A DNA stretch of 64,000 nt, taken from positions 156,106 to 220,105 of the forward strand of contig PDHQ01000009.1 in NCBI GenBank assembly GCA_003339415.1. Direction: 5' to 3'. The DNA comes from Ophiocordyceps camponoti-saundersi (nom. inval.). Taxonomy: Eukaryota > Ascomycota > Sordariomycetes > Hypocreales > Ophiocordycipitaceae. A model generated the notes under the pieces. That model saw only the letters and a list, made by a program, of their open reading frames with translations. It had not been told where the DNA came from and ran no database searches. Position 1 is the first letter of the stretch, and every line of letters begins with the position of its first letter. Shown here piece by piece: positions 22,104-33,761 of the stretch. Position numbers and translations under genes: made by a program.

Positions 22104-22664
22104 ATGGAGAATGATACGATGGCTTCGTCGAGTCGTCGTTTCTCCTCCGTTCCAGACACGGGGAGCAGAGACATGGGCACGTTCGGAAGAGATAAACGTA
22201 GCTTCCATCGAGGCCATGATGACCTCTTTCAAGGGAGTAGAAGAAAGGAACTCGTCAGCACTCAGCCACAGACGTCATCTGACCAACGAATAGCAGCTAA
22301 CATCCCCTCCGTCGGCTTCCGTCAGCCCGACTATATAGACCATAGCGCCTCTCTAGATCCGAAGATTGTCGTCCTCATGAAGGGAAAAGGCAAGGCCACG
22401 ATAACATCATCTCGTCTGCTTTCCGCGTTGAGGTGTGAAAAAAAAGGCAAAGGGCCAGCCGATGACCGTAAACCTTGCTCCGGATGTCGGCTCCGTGGCC
22501 ATCATCTCCCGGCTTCGGCCCGTAACGATGATCAATTTCGCGATGGAAGCACCGAGTCAGTGAAGCGCATGCGTTTTGACCTCTTATTTTCTCACTCGGC
22601 AACCGCTAAGACTTCATCTCATCAATTCGCTCAGCAGCCATTCATCGCTCGTCTTGGCGCCTAA
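22104..22664 (+). CDS. Possible small hydrophilic protein, unrecognised
   Basis: The frame is open for 186 codons from the ATG at 22104. Its composition (Ser, Arg, Lys, Asp, Gln) is like a disordered fungal protein, with two cysteines in KPCSGCRLRG. No domain, signal peptide or splice site supports it. A single frame of this length is expected about once by chance in 64 kb read in six frames, so it may be non-coding. It would be divergent from the minus-strand gene at 21729. Confidence 0.22.
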   Translation: MENDTMASSSRRFSSVPDTGSRDMGTFGRDKRSFHRGHDDLFQGSRRKELVSTQPQTSSDQRIAANIPSVGFRQPDYIDHSASLDPKIVVLMKGKGKATITSSRLLSALRCEKKGKGPADDRKPCSGCRLRGHHLPASARNDDQFRDGSTESVKRMRFDLLFSHSATAKTSSHQFAQQPFIARLGA

Positions 22665-24738
22665 ATAAAAAGGAGTGGAACGGGGAGGATGACAGACAGC
22701 CGCATGTATGTATGTATGTGTGTAGGTGTCTAGATCAATATTACCACACCACGCGGATGGGTTGACGAGCCTCGTGCTTAGGCACATACATACAGGCTGC
22801 ATCTTGGGCGGCTACTTGCACGCGCGTTTGCATGTACATACAGCGTAGCATAGCATAGCATATCGTGGCATGTGAGCTCCCGAGCCGCCTGCTACCTTGG
22901 CGAAGCGCCGTTGGATACGTGTACATACACAGATCCGTCCATGTGTACGGATAGAAGCCACGTACGTAGGTATGTATGTACGTCTGTTCATACATTGTAT
23001 CCGTAGGTAGGTTAGTAGGCAGCTCATGCAATCCGTTTAGCATGAGACTCAGTACGGACGAAGAGAAGCCCTGATGCACCTTCTCATCTCCGTCCTCCTC
23101 CTCCCGGACCGGAGATCCGCCCAGCTAATGCAACTCTGCCCGTCCAAAGGATCCACGGCTCCGCCATGGCGTCACATCACATCACTACCTAACCACGGGT
23201 TACTAGTCCATACATACATGCCTACCTAGGGAGGGAGAGGGAACGGGGCAAACGGAGATCCTCCGAGCCGCCGTGCCTGTTGTGCGGTTCAGCTGACGCT
23301 CATATACGACATGTATGTCAACGAATTACATGGTATAAGGAATAGGGGGAAAAGGGGGACATTGACCCTTCTATCATCTACTGTATATCCTTTCAACTCG
23401 TCGACTTCTTCTCGTATGTTGTTGTACTCGCCTATTCACCTGTACTCCAGAGAAATGAATCAGTTGACAGGACCATGTGTGTGTATAGTCGCATGTTGCC
23501 TATAGGATGCACCGTCTCCTTGCCGCCGTGCATTGCGTGGCATAGCCGAACACACGTCGTCCGACCCCTGTGAAAGATGACAATTCGTCCTGTTTCGACC
23601 GCAGCTTGACGGACTGACTCTTTTACACGCATCTGGCGTGTTTTACACCTGACAATCCCTTCCATGTATGTCCCTTCTACATATATCCCTTCCATGTGTG
23701 CATGTATCCGGTCTGTGTCCGTATGTATGTTGTTGTTATTTATATGCCTTCCTCTCTCTGGCATCGTCACCCTTGTAAATCTCTCATCACTCTCACCTGA
23801 CGGGGAGTGTTTTGATCGCTTCTAGAAATAGGGGGCAGGGGGGAAGTGAATCATCCCCATTCTGCCACCCCAAAGCCTCTATCCAGTCCAGCTCTGTTAG
23901 CAGCATCTTCAATAGGAAAAGGGCCCCTGTCCAATCGCTTACTGCAAGCACCGCCCCAAGCGCCGAAGCCCTTGGTCTCTATCCCTTCCAATCCGTTCCC
24001 CATCGTAAAATGATGCAGGGGCCCTCTCGTTTCAGGGTATCAAGGAATCTGAATCAGGGCCGCGCAGCGCTAGACTTGATGCTGATGCACTGACGGGCCC
24101 AATGAACAATCATCAACAAAGGCACAGACCTGCTTCCGCCTGCTTTCTATAGGCCAGTAGGAGAGAAGCAAAAAAAAAAAGGGGGGGGGGGGGTGGGGTG
24201 GGGCCCCCCGCGCGCTACCGCGTCTGCCNNNNNNNNNNATATTTATTAATTTTCAATATATGTTCATTTTTTCTTTCGCTCGATATCACAGGCCGAGGGG
24301 GGGGGAAAAAAAAAAAAAAGGGGGGGGGGGGGGCGAGTTAAAGTCGCTGAACAGATTGGAGTTCTTCCTTGATGCGATCTGCATGTCTGGAAACGTTTCC
24401 TCCCTTGTTCATCCAACCGCTTCTCAAAGAAAAAAGGACATGTTCAGTCGGGTTACCACTGGTGTGACCGTCCTGCACAGCCCTGAGACTGCTGTATGCC
24501 TTGGGGCAAGGTCTGCGCCTCTCTACCTTTCTTCTTTATGCTTATATTCCTGTAGTTTCAGGAGCATGTACAGCCCTTGGGATGACGAAAGGGCTACTTC
24601 TCTCTTCTTCTTTTTTCGCATATGATTGCAGGACATCGTCAGGGGTGTTTATAGCCTTGACGCCCTCTTCCTTTGTCTCTGATCAACCGGCAGCTCTCCC
24701 GAGGCCGCCAAGATATACATCCACATGCAGCTCTATGC
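22665..24738. other. 2.1-kb intergenic region with assembly gap
   Basis: No gene is recognised. It has CATA/TATG microsatellites, a small direct repeat of tagca (about 22845-22862) and G-rich tracts flanking the N gap. The right end is the tyrosinase promoter. Confidence 0.5.
24229..24238. other. Assembly gap (10 N)
   Basis: Ten N flanked on the left by a G/C homopolymer-rich stretch (24181-24228) and on the right, 60 bases later, by A and G runs (24297-24333). The true length of missing sequence is unknown. Confidence 0.99.
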
Positions 24739-24747
24739 TATATATAT
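24739..24747 (+). promoter_or_regulatory. TATA box of the tyrosinase gene
   Basis: TATATATAT starting about 85 nt upstream of the ATG at 24824, a normal spacing for a transcript start near 24775. Confidence 0.55.
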
Positions 24748-24823
24748 CCCTTCTCCCCTCCATATTCCCTTACCGTCGATCTTGTGAAAGGCTTTTCCCA
24801 TCTCTCAACTCCAGTCATTCATT

Positions 24824-27556
24824 ATGTCGCTCAGGATAGCCGCTCTCTTAGTGACGCTCGCGTCAACATCACTCGTTTCGGCCGATCCGTATCCCATCAC
24901 CGGCGTCAAGGCCGACAAAGGAAGTCTTCCTGTGCGGAGAAACGTCGATGACCTCGAAGCAGAAAAGGGTCCCCAATGGTAGATGCCGTCTCTCGTCTCT
25001 GCTCAGCATCCCATCTTCTGACTTGACGTAGGGACCTATACGTTCAATCTCTCTCATCCATGTATCAGATGAACCCCGATGATTCTCTCTCTTTCTTTCA
25101 AATAGCGGGTAAAGATCCTTGTCTCGGAGTTTTAATGCCTCGCTCGCTGACCTGCTCCTCTGTAGGAATCCACGGATGGCCGTACGTCGAGTGGAATAAT
25201 ACCGGTAAAGGGATCGACAGCGGCGGATGGGCTGGCTACTGTCCTCATGGCGTAAGCGAAGCATAGCTCCCTCAATCCAGATCCGGATCGCATACTAAAC
25301 GTCGACTCAAGGAACCCATCTTCTTACCGTGGCATCGAGCATATGTGCTCCTTTTCGAAGTGAGCTCTCCTCCCCCCGATCAACCACTGATGACCGCTAC
25401 TTCGAGATCTTGCCACTAACTGAAAGACGTAAAGCAATCACTAGTTGAGAAGGCCAAGCAAATCGCATCTCAATATCCTCAAAGTGAACGGAACACATAC
25501 GCTGAAGCCGCAAACTCCCTCAGAGCACCCTACTGGGACTGGGCAACGTCCAACAAAGTGCCCGACGCTTCCTTGCCAGCAAAGGTGACGATTAAGACGG
25601 CCAAGGGTGAGCAGGAAGTCGCAAATCCGCTGGCTTCATACAAGTTCCCCGACGCTGCCATGGAAGGCCGCTACGGCGACATTGCCGGTGCGGAAGCCTC
25701 TCAAAGGGCGAGAGACCAAATCCAACGATGCCCGAGTCCCCGGTCTTACCCAGATTCGGCAAATGGTGAAATGTCCTTGCAGAATAACAACAGACGGAGA
25801 CAGGATTACGGGGACATGGTGGTGAGTCTTGTCTCTCTCGATCGTCTCCATCGTCTTCCTTCCTCAGCTGTTGATCACTGACTTACATGTCTACGTCCAG
25901 TACGACGCATTCACCACATCTCGGAGCTTTGCCGAGTTTGCCTCGACGAGAAGCCAAGGTACTAGCCTTGAACAGATTCACAACTTCATCCACGTTGAGG
26001 CAACCTGCGCTTCCGATTTCCTCAACTCCCGTGTATCAGGCTTTGATCCTCTCTTGTGAGTATCCTCTACCATAGACAAGGAGTGACGACAACCTGACAA
26101 GACCCCAGCATGCTGCACCACTCCAACATAGACCGTCTGTGGTCATATTGGCAGGCCATTCATCCCAAAGACGTCATCTTCACCGAATCATATCAAGGTG
26201 GAGCGCGGTTCACGACTCCGCGAGGGTCAACCATCAGCCCAAATACTCCCCTCGCCCCGTTCTTCGGTCCAAATGGGAAGCCGCACACGTCCAACACGGT
26301 GCTGTCCATCCAGGATTTCGGATACTCGTACGAAGGCTTGGAGTACGGATCCAAGTCGGCCGAAGAGATTAAGAGGAGCGCGGCGAGGATGATACGAAAG
26401 CTCTACGGGAAGGGCAAGGCTCCGACGGAGGACGAGGGTTCAGAGAACGAGATTCCGGATACTCCGCCTTCCAAGAATGGCACTGCACCGGATACTCCGC
26501 CTTCAAAGAACGGCACTGCACCGACAGAGGATAAGCCATCGGATGACGAGCCATCAGAAGAAGACGAAGACTCGGACAACGAGATCCCCGATACCAAGCC
26601 CTCCAAGAACGGAACGTCAACCGGCAAGCCTCCATCCAAGACCAAGCCCACGCCCGGAAAAGGCCCCTTTAGCAACAGCACCCGACCCGAGCTCACCCGT
26701 CCGGACCTCACCCGTCCGGACCTCACCCGTCCAGAAACCGGCCGGCCATCCAAAAACTCCACCAGCGGAAAACCCCCCAAGACCGGAAAACAGCCTGGCA
26801 ACGACACGCAACCCGACAAGGGCGACAAGGAATCTACCAAACCAAGCGACATCGACTCTTCAAACCGCCGATACGCCCAGGTAAAGATCAACGTCGAAGA
26901 GGTGGAGAGACCGTGCTACGTCAGCATCTTCATCGCCAACGTGTACGCCGGCAGCATGATCGTGATGCCGGAGCCGTCGACAGGCATCGTCAACGGCGCC
27001 ATCTTCCTCAACACCGCCATCGAGCAGTTCGGCAGCAGCGGGAACGGAAGCTCGAAATCTTTCGAGGACAGTATCGGCTGCGAGATCACAAAGGTATGTT
27101 TTTCTTCATCCTCGGCTTCATTGCCATCGTACGAGGTCAGGACTAACGGCACTCTAGACGGATGGGACAGTCATTGCGCTGAAAAAGGTTCCGAGTCTGA
27201 AGATCGAGATAGATCAAGTCACCTTGACGCCTCCCAAAGACGAAGACGACCTCTCAGTACCGTCGGAGAGAAAAGCCGAGCCCGTGAGCAAATTCTCGCC
27301 CCCGCCGCCCGGATCAGCCGGTTCGGCAGGCGGACCTTCTCTCCCTCCTGTAGAGATATCCTCCGGAGGCCGGGGAGGCCAGGGAGGACAAGGAGGCCGA
27401 AGCGATCAACCGGAGTATGGAGATGGCAACCAAGGAGGAGGAAAAGATGGCAAGCCGAAGCCCAAGCCCAAGGAGAAGCCGGGGGTCACATCCGCTGCCG
27501 GGAAGCTCAGTCCGCTGCCGGTGCTCCTCGTGGCATCTGTTCTTTTGCTCATCTGA
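24824..27556 (+). CDS. Secreted tyrosinase with repeat linker and probable GPI anchor
   Basis: Eight exons: 24824-24978, 25032-25108, 25166-25251, 25312-25359, 25435-25821, 25901-26055, 26109-27093 and 27158-27556, giving 763 residues. All introns are GT-AG and keep the frame. Copper A histidines are in GIHGWPY (about 80), YCPHG (about 105, with the Cys-x-His expected to form a thioether) and LPWHRAY (about 114). Copper B histidines are in EQIHNFIHVEA (about 278, 282) and FMLHHSNIDRLW (306/307). Family role: o-hydroxylation of monophenols and oxidation of diphenols to quinones, as in melanin formation. A signal peptide is present (MSLRIAALLVTLASTSLVSA). After the catalytic core a Pro/Lys/Thr/Asp repeat linker (about 404-554) precedes a C-terminal domain, a Gly-rich stretch and a hydrophobic end (LSPLPVLLVASVLLLI) that looks like a GPI signal. 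A cell-surface tyrosinase is unusual. Confidence 0.9.
26452..26760 (+). repeat. Short in-frame repeats in the tyrosinase linker
   Basis: Two blocks: about 33-bp units encoding TPPSKNGTAPD (26452-26523), echoed by PSKNGTS near 26601, and a 15-bp unit encoding LTRPD/E three to four times (26692-26740). Both keep the frame and lie between the catalytic and C-terminal domains. Confidence 0.8.
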
Positions 27557-27843
27557 CATGTCCACAGCATCACTGCGTTTTCCTTTTGTCTCAACACCCT
27601 CTGTACAAACATACCCATCCTCGTGTACATGTAGATATTAGCGTCGTCGTCGTCATACATCTTAGCACTAGAATTGCTGCTCTGCCGAGTACAATGTTTA
27701 TTACACGTTTTCTTCTGCACGAGTGGGAAGCATCTACTCCCTTGAAGCTGTCGCTATAGCACATCTATGCCATCAACTGTATGTCCTGTATCACGTCTGT
27801 AGAAACAACCCCCCCATCTTCCTCCGAGAGAGACCGAACAAGT

Positions 27844-28538
27844 CTACAGCGTCGTCGACATGTCATCGTCCTCGTCGTCCAGCCCGGGACACCGCTCAGA
27901 CCGTATATCCGTAATCTCATCGTAAGGGTAGGGATCAACCCAGATGAGGTTGAAAGCAGACCTCGGATACTTGTGCAAGTGTCTCCCACCAAGCTCCCTT
28001 GCAATCTTCTTAATCTTCTTATGCTCCCAGCTTCGAAGATTCGTCTATCAGCCTCGTCAAGTTCCTCACTCGAGGAAGTAGGGAGGTGAACTCACCAGAT
28101 GAGAATGTTCCCTTTACCCTCATAGTTCTCGACCACGTCCCTGACGCAGTCCATGTCCTTTTTGCGACATGATGTGTCGACCTCGAGGCCGAGATCAGCC
28201 GCTAAAGGAGCGACGGTATCCAACGGACGACGTCTATGACCGTCTTAAAAAACAGGACGGATATGAGTCAACATTCCGGACGGGAAGCGACGGCAAAAAC
28301 ATGACGGCTTCTCATCGCACTTACTTCTCCTTGGCCTCTGAGCCATGATATGACCGATATTGTAGTCGGAAGAGGACCCGAATACCTTGCGAAGGCATTG
28401 CGCTCGCTGCTCTCCCCTCGGGCTGAGATACGGATCATCACGATCTCCCGTCTTCTCCCCGTGCCGAATAAGGTAGACGGTCGGCCTCTTGGCAGCGAGA
28501 GCGACCCCGACGGCGAGTAGGAACAAGAAGGGCCTCAT
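27844..28538 (-). CDS. Histidine-phosphatase (phosphoglycerate-mutase-like) family protein, secreted
   Basis: Exons 28538-28325, 28243-28096 and 28030-27844 give 182 residues; donors GTAAGT and GTGAGT, phases 1 and 2. The N-terminus is a signal peptide (MRPFLFLLAVGVALAA). TVYLIRHGEKTG carries the catalytic His of the branch-1 superfamily (RHG), and NILICWEH supplies the second His. The residues between (VRDVVENYEGKGN) and the end (FNLIWVDPYPYDEI) match the short fungal mutase-like proteins of about 180-200 residues. Its substrate is unknown; it lacks the size and motifs of glycolytic mutase. It lies tail to tail with the tyrosinase, with about 290 nt between them. Confidence 0.8.
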
Positions 28539-30156
28539 CGTTTGTTTTTGTTCCTCTTACTGCGAGAGGGGGGGCGGGTAAGCAGCTGGCTAAGAGGGAT
28601 CAACGGCTTGCTTTGGGCTGACGGTTTTACTTGCTTTTTTTCTTCTTTCTCTTCTATCTCTTGGTTCGGCGGTAGAGAAAATTTGCTTCTTGCACTTTTT
28701 CCCTCTCGTCTCCGTGGCTCCCCCCCCAGGAGAGGGAGTTGAGCGGTTTATCAAGGCTCATCTCCGTGACCGTCTGCAAGCCATTTCAATTTCGCACGAG
28801 TAGGATACGGGGAAGAGAGAAACATGACCTATGAGAAGATGCTCGAGGCTGGCTGCTGACGTCGCACACTCATGTGTACTTTTTTTTTCCCCTTGCCCTC
28901 CTCTCCAGCCAGTGAGCTGGTCTGAGACGACGCGTGTCGCGTCTCGAGGCTGAGCCTGCTGACAGGGGTTGGGTGTGAATCCGGATGTATGTCCGACGCC
29001 CATGAATGTAATCCGAGTCTTTTGAAGCTGGAAAGGATTCAATCAGATGGCTTATGAGTAATTCCTGTTGATGAGGGAAGAAGATAAGGAAAAGCTGTCA
29101 TGATGAACAGCGGGCTCTTAAAGACATGATAGCAGTTGATCATGACCTTGTTCCTCGTGACGTTGGCAGTTTCTCACAGAGAAGATGACGTTGCACTTGT
29201 GTCTCTGCAGGTGAATGCCGATTCGACCAGTGCTTATGCGAGGTCCCGTGGGTAAAGTGCATGACGATGCATTCAGAGTGCCGATGACCGGTCATAATAG
29301 TCATAACGTCTTGTCATCACGGCTTGTCATCACGGCTTGTCATCGCAGCTTGTCATCGCAGCTTGTCATCCATCTCCTAGACTGTCTGTTGAATACAACC
29401 GAATTGACGCATCTGCTTCACTGAGATCGGAAGAAGCAGAAGAAGAGGAGGAGAATGTAACTCGCCAAGAGGGTTTTATTGAATGAAAGGGTCCATTTCT
29501 TCTCTTCTTACATACTACTAGTACTATGTAATGTCATGATCCGTTCCTACATACACATACGGCTATCATCAGAAGCGGTTCCCTTCACACACCACACTGA
29601 CCTACATACACATATGCATATCTACATACTTACATAGTACTCTGCATACATACTGGTCTTCTCGTGTCGACCGAATAGCCTGTTACTCGCTTAACAGCGG
29701 GAAAGGCTGCCTCCTGCGATCCCATACCGCCATTGCATACCTACACACACCGTATCAGATCTCACGACATCGTCCTCCGCAAACCGCCCGCATATAATAA
29801 ACCACCTATAAATTCACCTACATACATACCTACATAGACCTGGCAGTGCCCGCGTCCTCTCGATGTTAGGCTCACAATCTTGGCGGGATCCCCAACGCCG
29901 AATGGAGACACATGTACATGCTTTGTGTGGCAGTGGACAGCTATTCCTTTGTATAAGAACAGCCGATAGGACCAGCTAGGGTGACTCTTCATCTCAGCCT
30001 CTGTACACTTTAAACATAGATCTCTTTTCCGAATTTCCGAGCATCTCTTTTGCTCCCCGAGTTGGCTTCTTATATGAGTGCAGACGCCCATCCAGTTGCC
30101 TCCCATATGCTTGCAGACCCTCATACCCAACCATCTCCAAGTCAAGCATCGTCATC
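28539..30156. other. 1.6-kb intergenic region between two divergent genes
   Basis: No gene is recognised. It has a 13-bp tandem repeat (29311-29370) and (TACA)n runs. The frame at 29762-30145 (minus) lies over the amylase promoter and has no support. Confidence 0.55.
29311..29370. repeat. 13-bp tandem repeat
   Basis: Four copies of TTGTCATCACGGC or TTGTCATCGCAGC plus a partial fifth. Confidence 0.85.
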
Positions 30157-31658
30157 ATGAAAGTCTCAACCTTGCTGACGTGCGTCGCTCATTTCGTCGG
30201 CATCGTCCTCGCCGCGGACGCGACAGCTTGGAAGTCGCGCAGCATCTACTTTGCTCTCACCGACCGCTTCTCTAAAAACAATAGCGAGAGTGAGACAAGC
30301 CCATGCTATGAATTGGGAAGCTATTGCGGAGGCACTTTTCGCGGTTTAGAGTCCAAGCTCGACTATATCAAGGACCTTGGATTCGATGCCATTTGGATCT
30401 CACCAGTTGTCAAGAGTCAGTCTATCCAAGGCCATTTTCTGTATAATTCCTTCGACTAACATGGCTCTTTCATACTGTTTAAAGACCATGACGGCGGTTA
30501 TCACGGATACTGGACTCAGGACCTGTACTCCATCAACACCAATTTCGGAACGGCTGATGATCTCAAAAGCCTCATCAAAGCTGCCCACGACAAGGTGATA
30601 GATCGTCCCCATCACGACGGCAACACGTCGACTAATCTCTTCTCCAGGACATGCTCGTCATGGCCGACGTCGTCGCCAACCACATGGGAAGCCCCATTCA
30701 CATGAACCTCCCCGAGCCACTCAACCGTGAAGAATCATACCACTACCCATGCATGATCAACTACGAAGACCAAGGTAGCGTCGAATACTGCCAGATAGGC
30801 GGCCTCCCCGACCTCAACACGCAAAACCCCCAGATCCGCGAGCTGCTGTACGACTGGATCCATTGGCTGGTGGAAGAGTATAGCTTCGACGGCCTTCGTA
30901 TCGACACTGCAAAACACGTAGAGAAGGATTTCTGGCCGGGATTCTCGTCTGCCGCTGGGGTTTTCACTATCGGTGAGGCTTTCGATCATCGGCCTGAATT
31001 CCTCGCCGGATACACTCGTGTCATGTCCAGCGTTCTCAACTACGCCATCTTCCACCCCCTTAACAACTTTTACATGCAAGTCGGCTCCTCTCAGGCTCTG
31101 GTCGACACACACGACGCCGTCAGCTACGCCTTCTCGGATCCGACCGTGCTCGGCACCTTTATAGATAACCATGATGTGCCGAGGTGGCTGAGCCAGAAGG
31201 ATGATCATTCGCTGCTCAAAAACGTCCTCACCTACGTCCTTCTCGCCCGCGGCATCCCCATCTTGTATTATGCAACCGAGCAGGGATACGCCGGCGGTCA
31301 TGAGCCGTATAATCGCGAGAGCCTCTGGCACACCGGTTTCAACACGCAAAGCGATCTATATCGCTTCATCAGTAAGGTATCCGCCGTCCGCAAGGCTGCA
31401 GGCGGCATGCCGGAGAACGACCACGTCCACCTCATGGTAGAGGATACAGGCTACGCTTGGAGCAGGGCCGGCGGCGACGTGATTGCGCTTACGAGCAACA
31501 TCGGAAGCGGTAACTCGAGACAGTATTGCGTCTCTACGAGGAGGCCGCATGGCGTGTGGAGGGATGCATTCTGTGGTCGGGAGTATACTGCCGACGATAG
31601 GGGCTACATGTGTGCACTGGTGTCCAATGGCGAGCCGGTCATCATGGTTTCTGTCTAA
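30157..31658 (+). CDS. Secreted alpha-amylase, GH13
   Basis: Exons 30157-30415, 30485-30594 and 30648-31658 give 459 residues; introns of 69 and 53 nt in phases 1 and 0. A signal peptide ([19 protein letters not shown]) is followed by the GH13 barrel: [10 protein letters not shown] (region I), [10 protein letters not shown] with nucleophile Asp209 (II), TIGEAFD with acid/base Glu233 (III) and FIDNHDVP with Asp299 (IV). The enzyme hydrolyses internal alpha-1,4 bonds of starch or glycogen outside the cell. After the barrel (about 385-459) comes the small beta domain of fungal amylases, here without a starch-binding module. The length is slightly below that of Taka-amylase. It faces the metalloreductase tail to tail. 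Confidence 0.92.
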
Positions 31659-31868
31659 GTTTCTGTCTGATATGGCGAGGGGATTTGACTGACTTGATCG
31701 GGATGGTGTCAGGGCATCTTGGGTAATGACTTGTATGTATGTCCACTGCCTGAGCAGTGAAGAAATGTACTATCTAAGAGACATTCTGAATACCTACATC
31801 ACAGCGTCTATACATACACGGTAAGCCCTGCTTGGCCGTTAAAGGGGGAGACAAGAATGTAACTTTGT

Positions 31869-33761
31869 TCACCACTCCATTCGATCGTCGCATATTAGAT
31901 CAACGTCATACCTCTGCTGTCCCTTCCACACCTTGGACGGGGAATTGAGGGCGGCAGCAATAGCTCGCAGGTCGGTGATGACACTGCCGGGGCCGCTGGC
32001 AACGATGGCCGTAGGTCCTGAAACGGTGGACTCGACAAAGTCGTTGACTATCCGTCCCAAGTCCGGATGTCGATGGCTATCCGTAGCCCCGTCGCCCGTC
32101 TTGTGAACCGAGATGCCGTCATCGTCTGACGAACTCCCCTCAGCTGCCGAGACAGTGGTGTTGACAGCCTTCTCTGCCGTGGCCGCTTTAACATCTCTCG
32201 TGGCGAATACTCGAACGGTCAAGTTGAGCGTCTTCTGCGATTGGTGCAGAGTATCCATCTCCTCCCTCACCCACTCGACGTCACGGAGATGCCTCACAGC
32301 CCAGACCAGTCCGATTCTCCGATCGGTGACAGACTGGTGCTGCTGCTGTGCCAACCGGAGGAGGAGAGGCAACACGTAAGAGATGCCAGTGCCGCCGGCG
32401 ACGCAGATGATGTTGCTTGTTGCGACCCTGCTCATGAGGTCTTCGCCATAAGGACCGGTAAGGAGGACGGGAGTTGAGGTTGAGCCATCTGCCAGTTTCG
32501 CCAGCTTCCGCGTTTCCCCGCCGCGGGATCTGATGATGTAGGAGTGTCGGACGGTACCGTTGCGCAGGACGGGGACGTTGAGGGGCGTAAAGGGATGAGA
32601 TTGCCAGACGCTGCACTGCGGGAAGCAGAGGTAATAATGCTGACCTATAGTCCATACATCCTGATTATTGTCCAAGTCAAGACGTACAACCTCACCGTCC
32701 GAGGCGTCTTTGAAGATCTTGAGAGACGCCGTAGCCGGTCGGAAACCGGTCAAGATTCCCGACGAGGAGGACCAAGGGTGATAGTGCAACAGGCCGGTGC
32801 GGACAAGTCGAGCGGCACGATCCAATCCCCAGAAGATGAAGGAAGGGATGAGAAAGCAGCTCAGCTTATCCCAGTGACCCCAGCAAGCGCCTATATAGAC
32901 CATGGCGAGGACGTAATGGGCCTTGCGGAAGAATTCGTAACCAGTACGGCGGATGACCCAGGGGAGGCTGAGGAGGAACATGAGAGTGAGCAGGATCATG
33001 GCGACGAGGCCCCAGATGATGTACGTCTCCTTGATCCATTTGAGGCCGGCCGAGGGCTGAGGTTGATAGAGCCGAAACTGGATAACAAACCAACCGATGG
33101 TATGCAAGCTGCCCTGTAAGAAGATGATGTAGCCGAGCCAGCGGTGGAGGAAGGAGAAGGTCTGATAAGGCAAGCCGGTGAGGACGGAGAGGAGCGACTC
33201 GCGACTCGAAAGGAGGATAGAGAGCGGCGTAAGAGCATAGGCGATGACGCCGACCCGATCCGACCAAGGGCCGAGACTGGTCCGGGTGTTGAAGATGCCG
33301 GGCTGGCCCTTGACGGGTGTAAGCCATTTGCGATAGGCGATTCCTACAAAGGTCCATATGAAGAGGTAGGCAGCGAGAGAAGCCAGAACAAAGACCTGCA
33401 TGCGCGATCCACGACCGAAGACGGGACGAGCAGCAACGGGCAGAAAGAAGCGTCGACGAAGGGAGGCGAGGGTAGCGCAGAGCCGACGTCTGCTTCGGCC
33501 ACCAGCTCTAGAAGGAAAGGCAACGAATCCTACAGGGCGACAGACGAGGCGCAGGAGAAACCAAAGGCTGACAAGACCGCAGATGGTAGCCCAGATGATT
33601 CCCACATGGAGCATGCCACGGTCGTGAGCCTCGTAGACGATGTCGAGATAGGCGCACGAGCCGGCGTCGTTGGTGCAGGGGACGACTCTATCGGGGTAAC
33701 CCCAGTGTTGTTCGTGGCCGGCTGCATCAGAATGGTTCTGAATATGTCGGGGTTGAAGCAT
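31869..33761 (-). CDS. Ferric/cupric reductase (FRE family), plasma-membrane metalloreductase
   Basis: One exon, 630 residues. An extracellular N-terminus with two cysteines is followed by a first helix (about 50-72), a linker and six more helices between about 120 and 325. The bis-haem histidines are in SFLHRWLGYIIFLQGSLHTI and KAHYVLAMVYIGACWGHW. The FAD site is seen in SHPFTPLNVP and the NADPH site in VAGGTGISYVLPLLLRL, with the usual Cys-Asp-Asp...Glu-Trp end (CDDRMEW). Family role: moves electrons from cytosolic NADPH across the membrane to reduce Fe(III) or Cu(II) outside, supplying Fe(II) or Cu(I) to transporters. An acidic Ser/Asp insertion (SSSDDDG) sits in the NADPH domain. It is divergent from the Ctr copper transporter, which favours a role in copper uptake. 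Confidence 0.9.
   Translation of the reverse strand: MLQPRHIQNHSDAAGHEQHWGYPDRVVPCTNDAGSCAYLDIVYEAHDRGMLHVGIIWATICGLVSLWFLLRLVCRPVGFVAFPSRAGGRSRRRLCATLASLRRRFFLPVAARPVFGRGSRMQVFVLASLAAYLFIWTFVGIAYRKWLTPVKGQPGIFNTRTSLGPWSDRVGVIAYALTPLSILLSSRESLLSVLTGLPYQTFSFLHRWLGYIIFLQGSLHTIGWFVIQFRLYQPQPSAGLKWIKETYIIWGLVAMILLTLMFLLSLPWVIRRTGYEFFRKAHYVLAMVYIGACWGHWDKLSCFLIPSFIFWGLDRAARLVRTGLLHYHPWSSSSGILTGFRPATASLKIFKDASDGEVVRLDLDNNQDVWTIGQHYYLCFPQCSVWQSHPFTPLNVPVLRNGTVRHSYIIRSRGGETRKLAKLADGSTSTPVLLTGPYGEDLMSRVATSNIICVAGGTGISYVLPLLLRLAQQQHQSVTDRRIGLVWAVRHLRDVEWVREEMDTLHQSQKTLNLTVRVFATRDVKAATAEKAVNTTVSAAEGSSSDDDGISVHKTGDGATDSHRHPDLGRIVNDFVESTVSGPTAIVASGPGSVITDLRAIAAALNSPSKVWKGQQRYDVDLICDDRMEW

Noticed and set aside
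29311..29370. CRISPR-like direct repeats
   Set aside because: The 13-bp units are head to tail without spacers, and this is a eukaryotic genome.
29762..30145. Minus-strand frame of 127 codons
   Set aside because: Overlaps the amylase promoter and its product is a translation of TACA repeats and random sequence.
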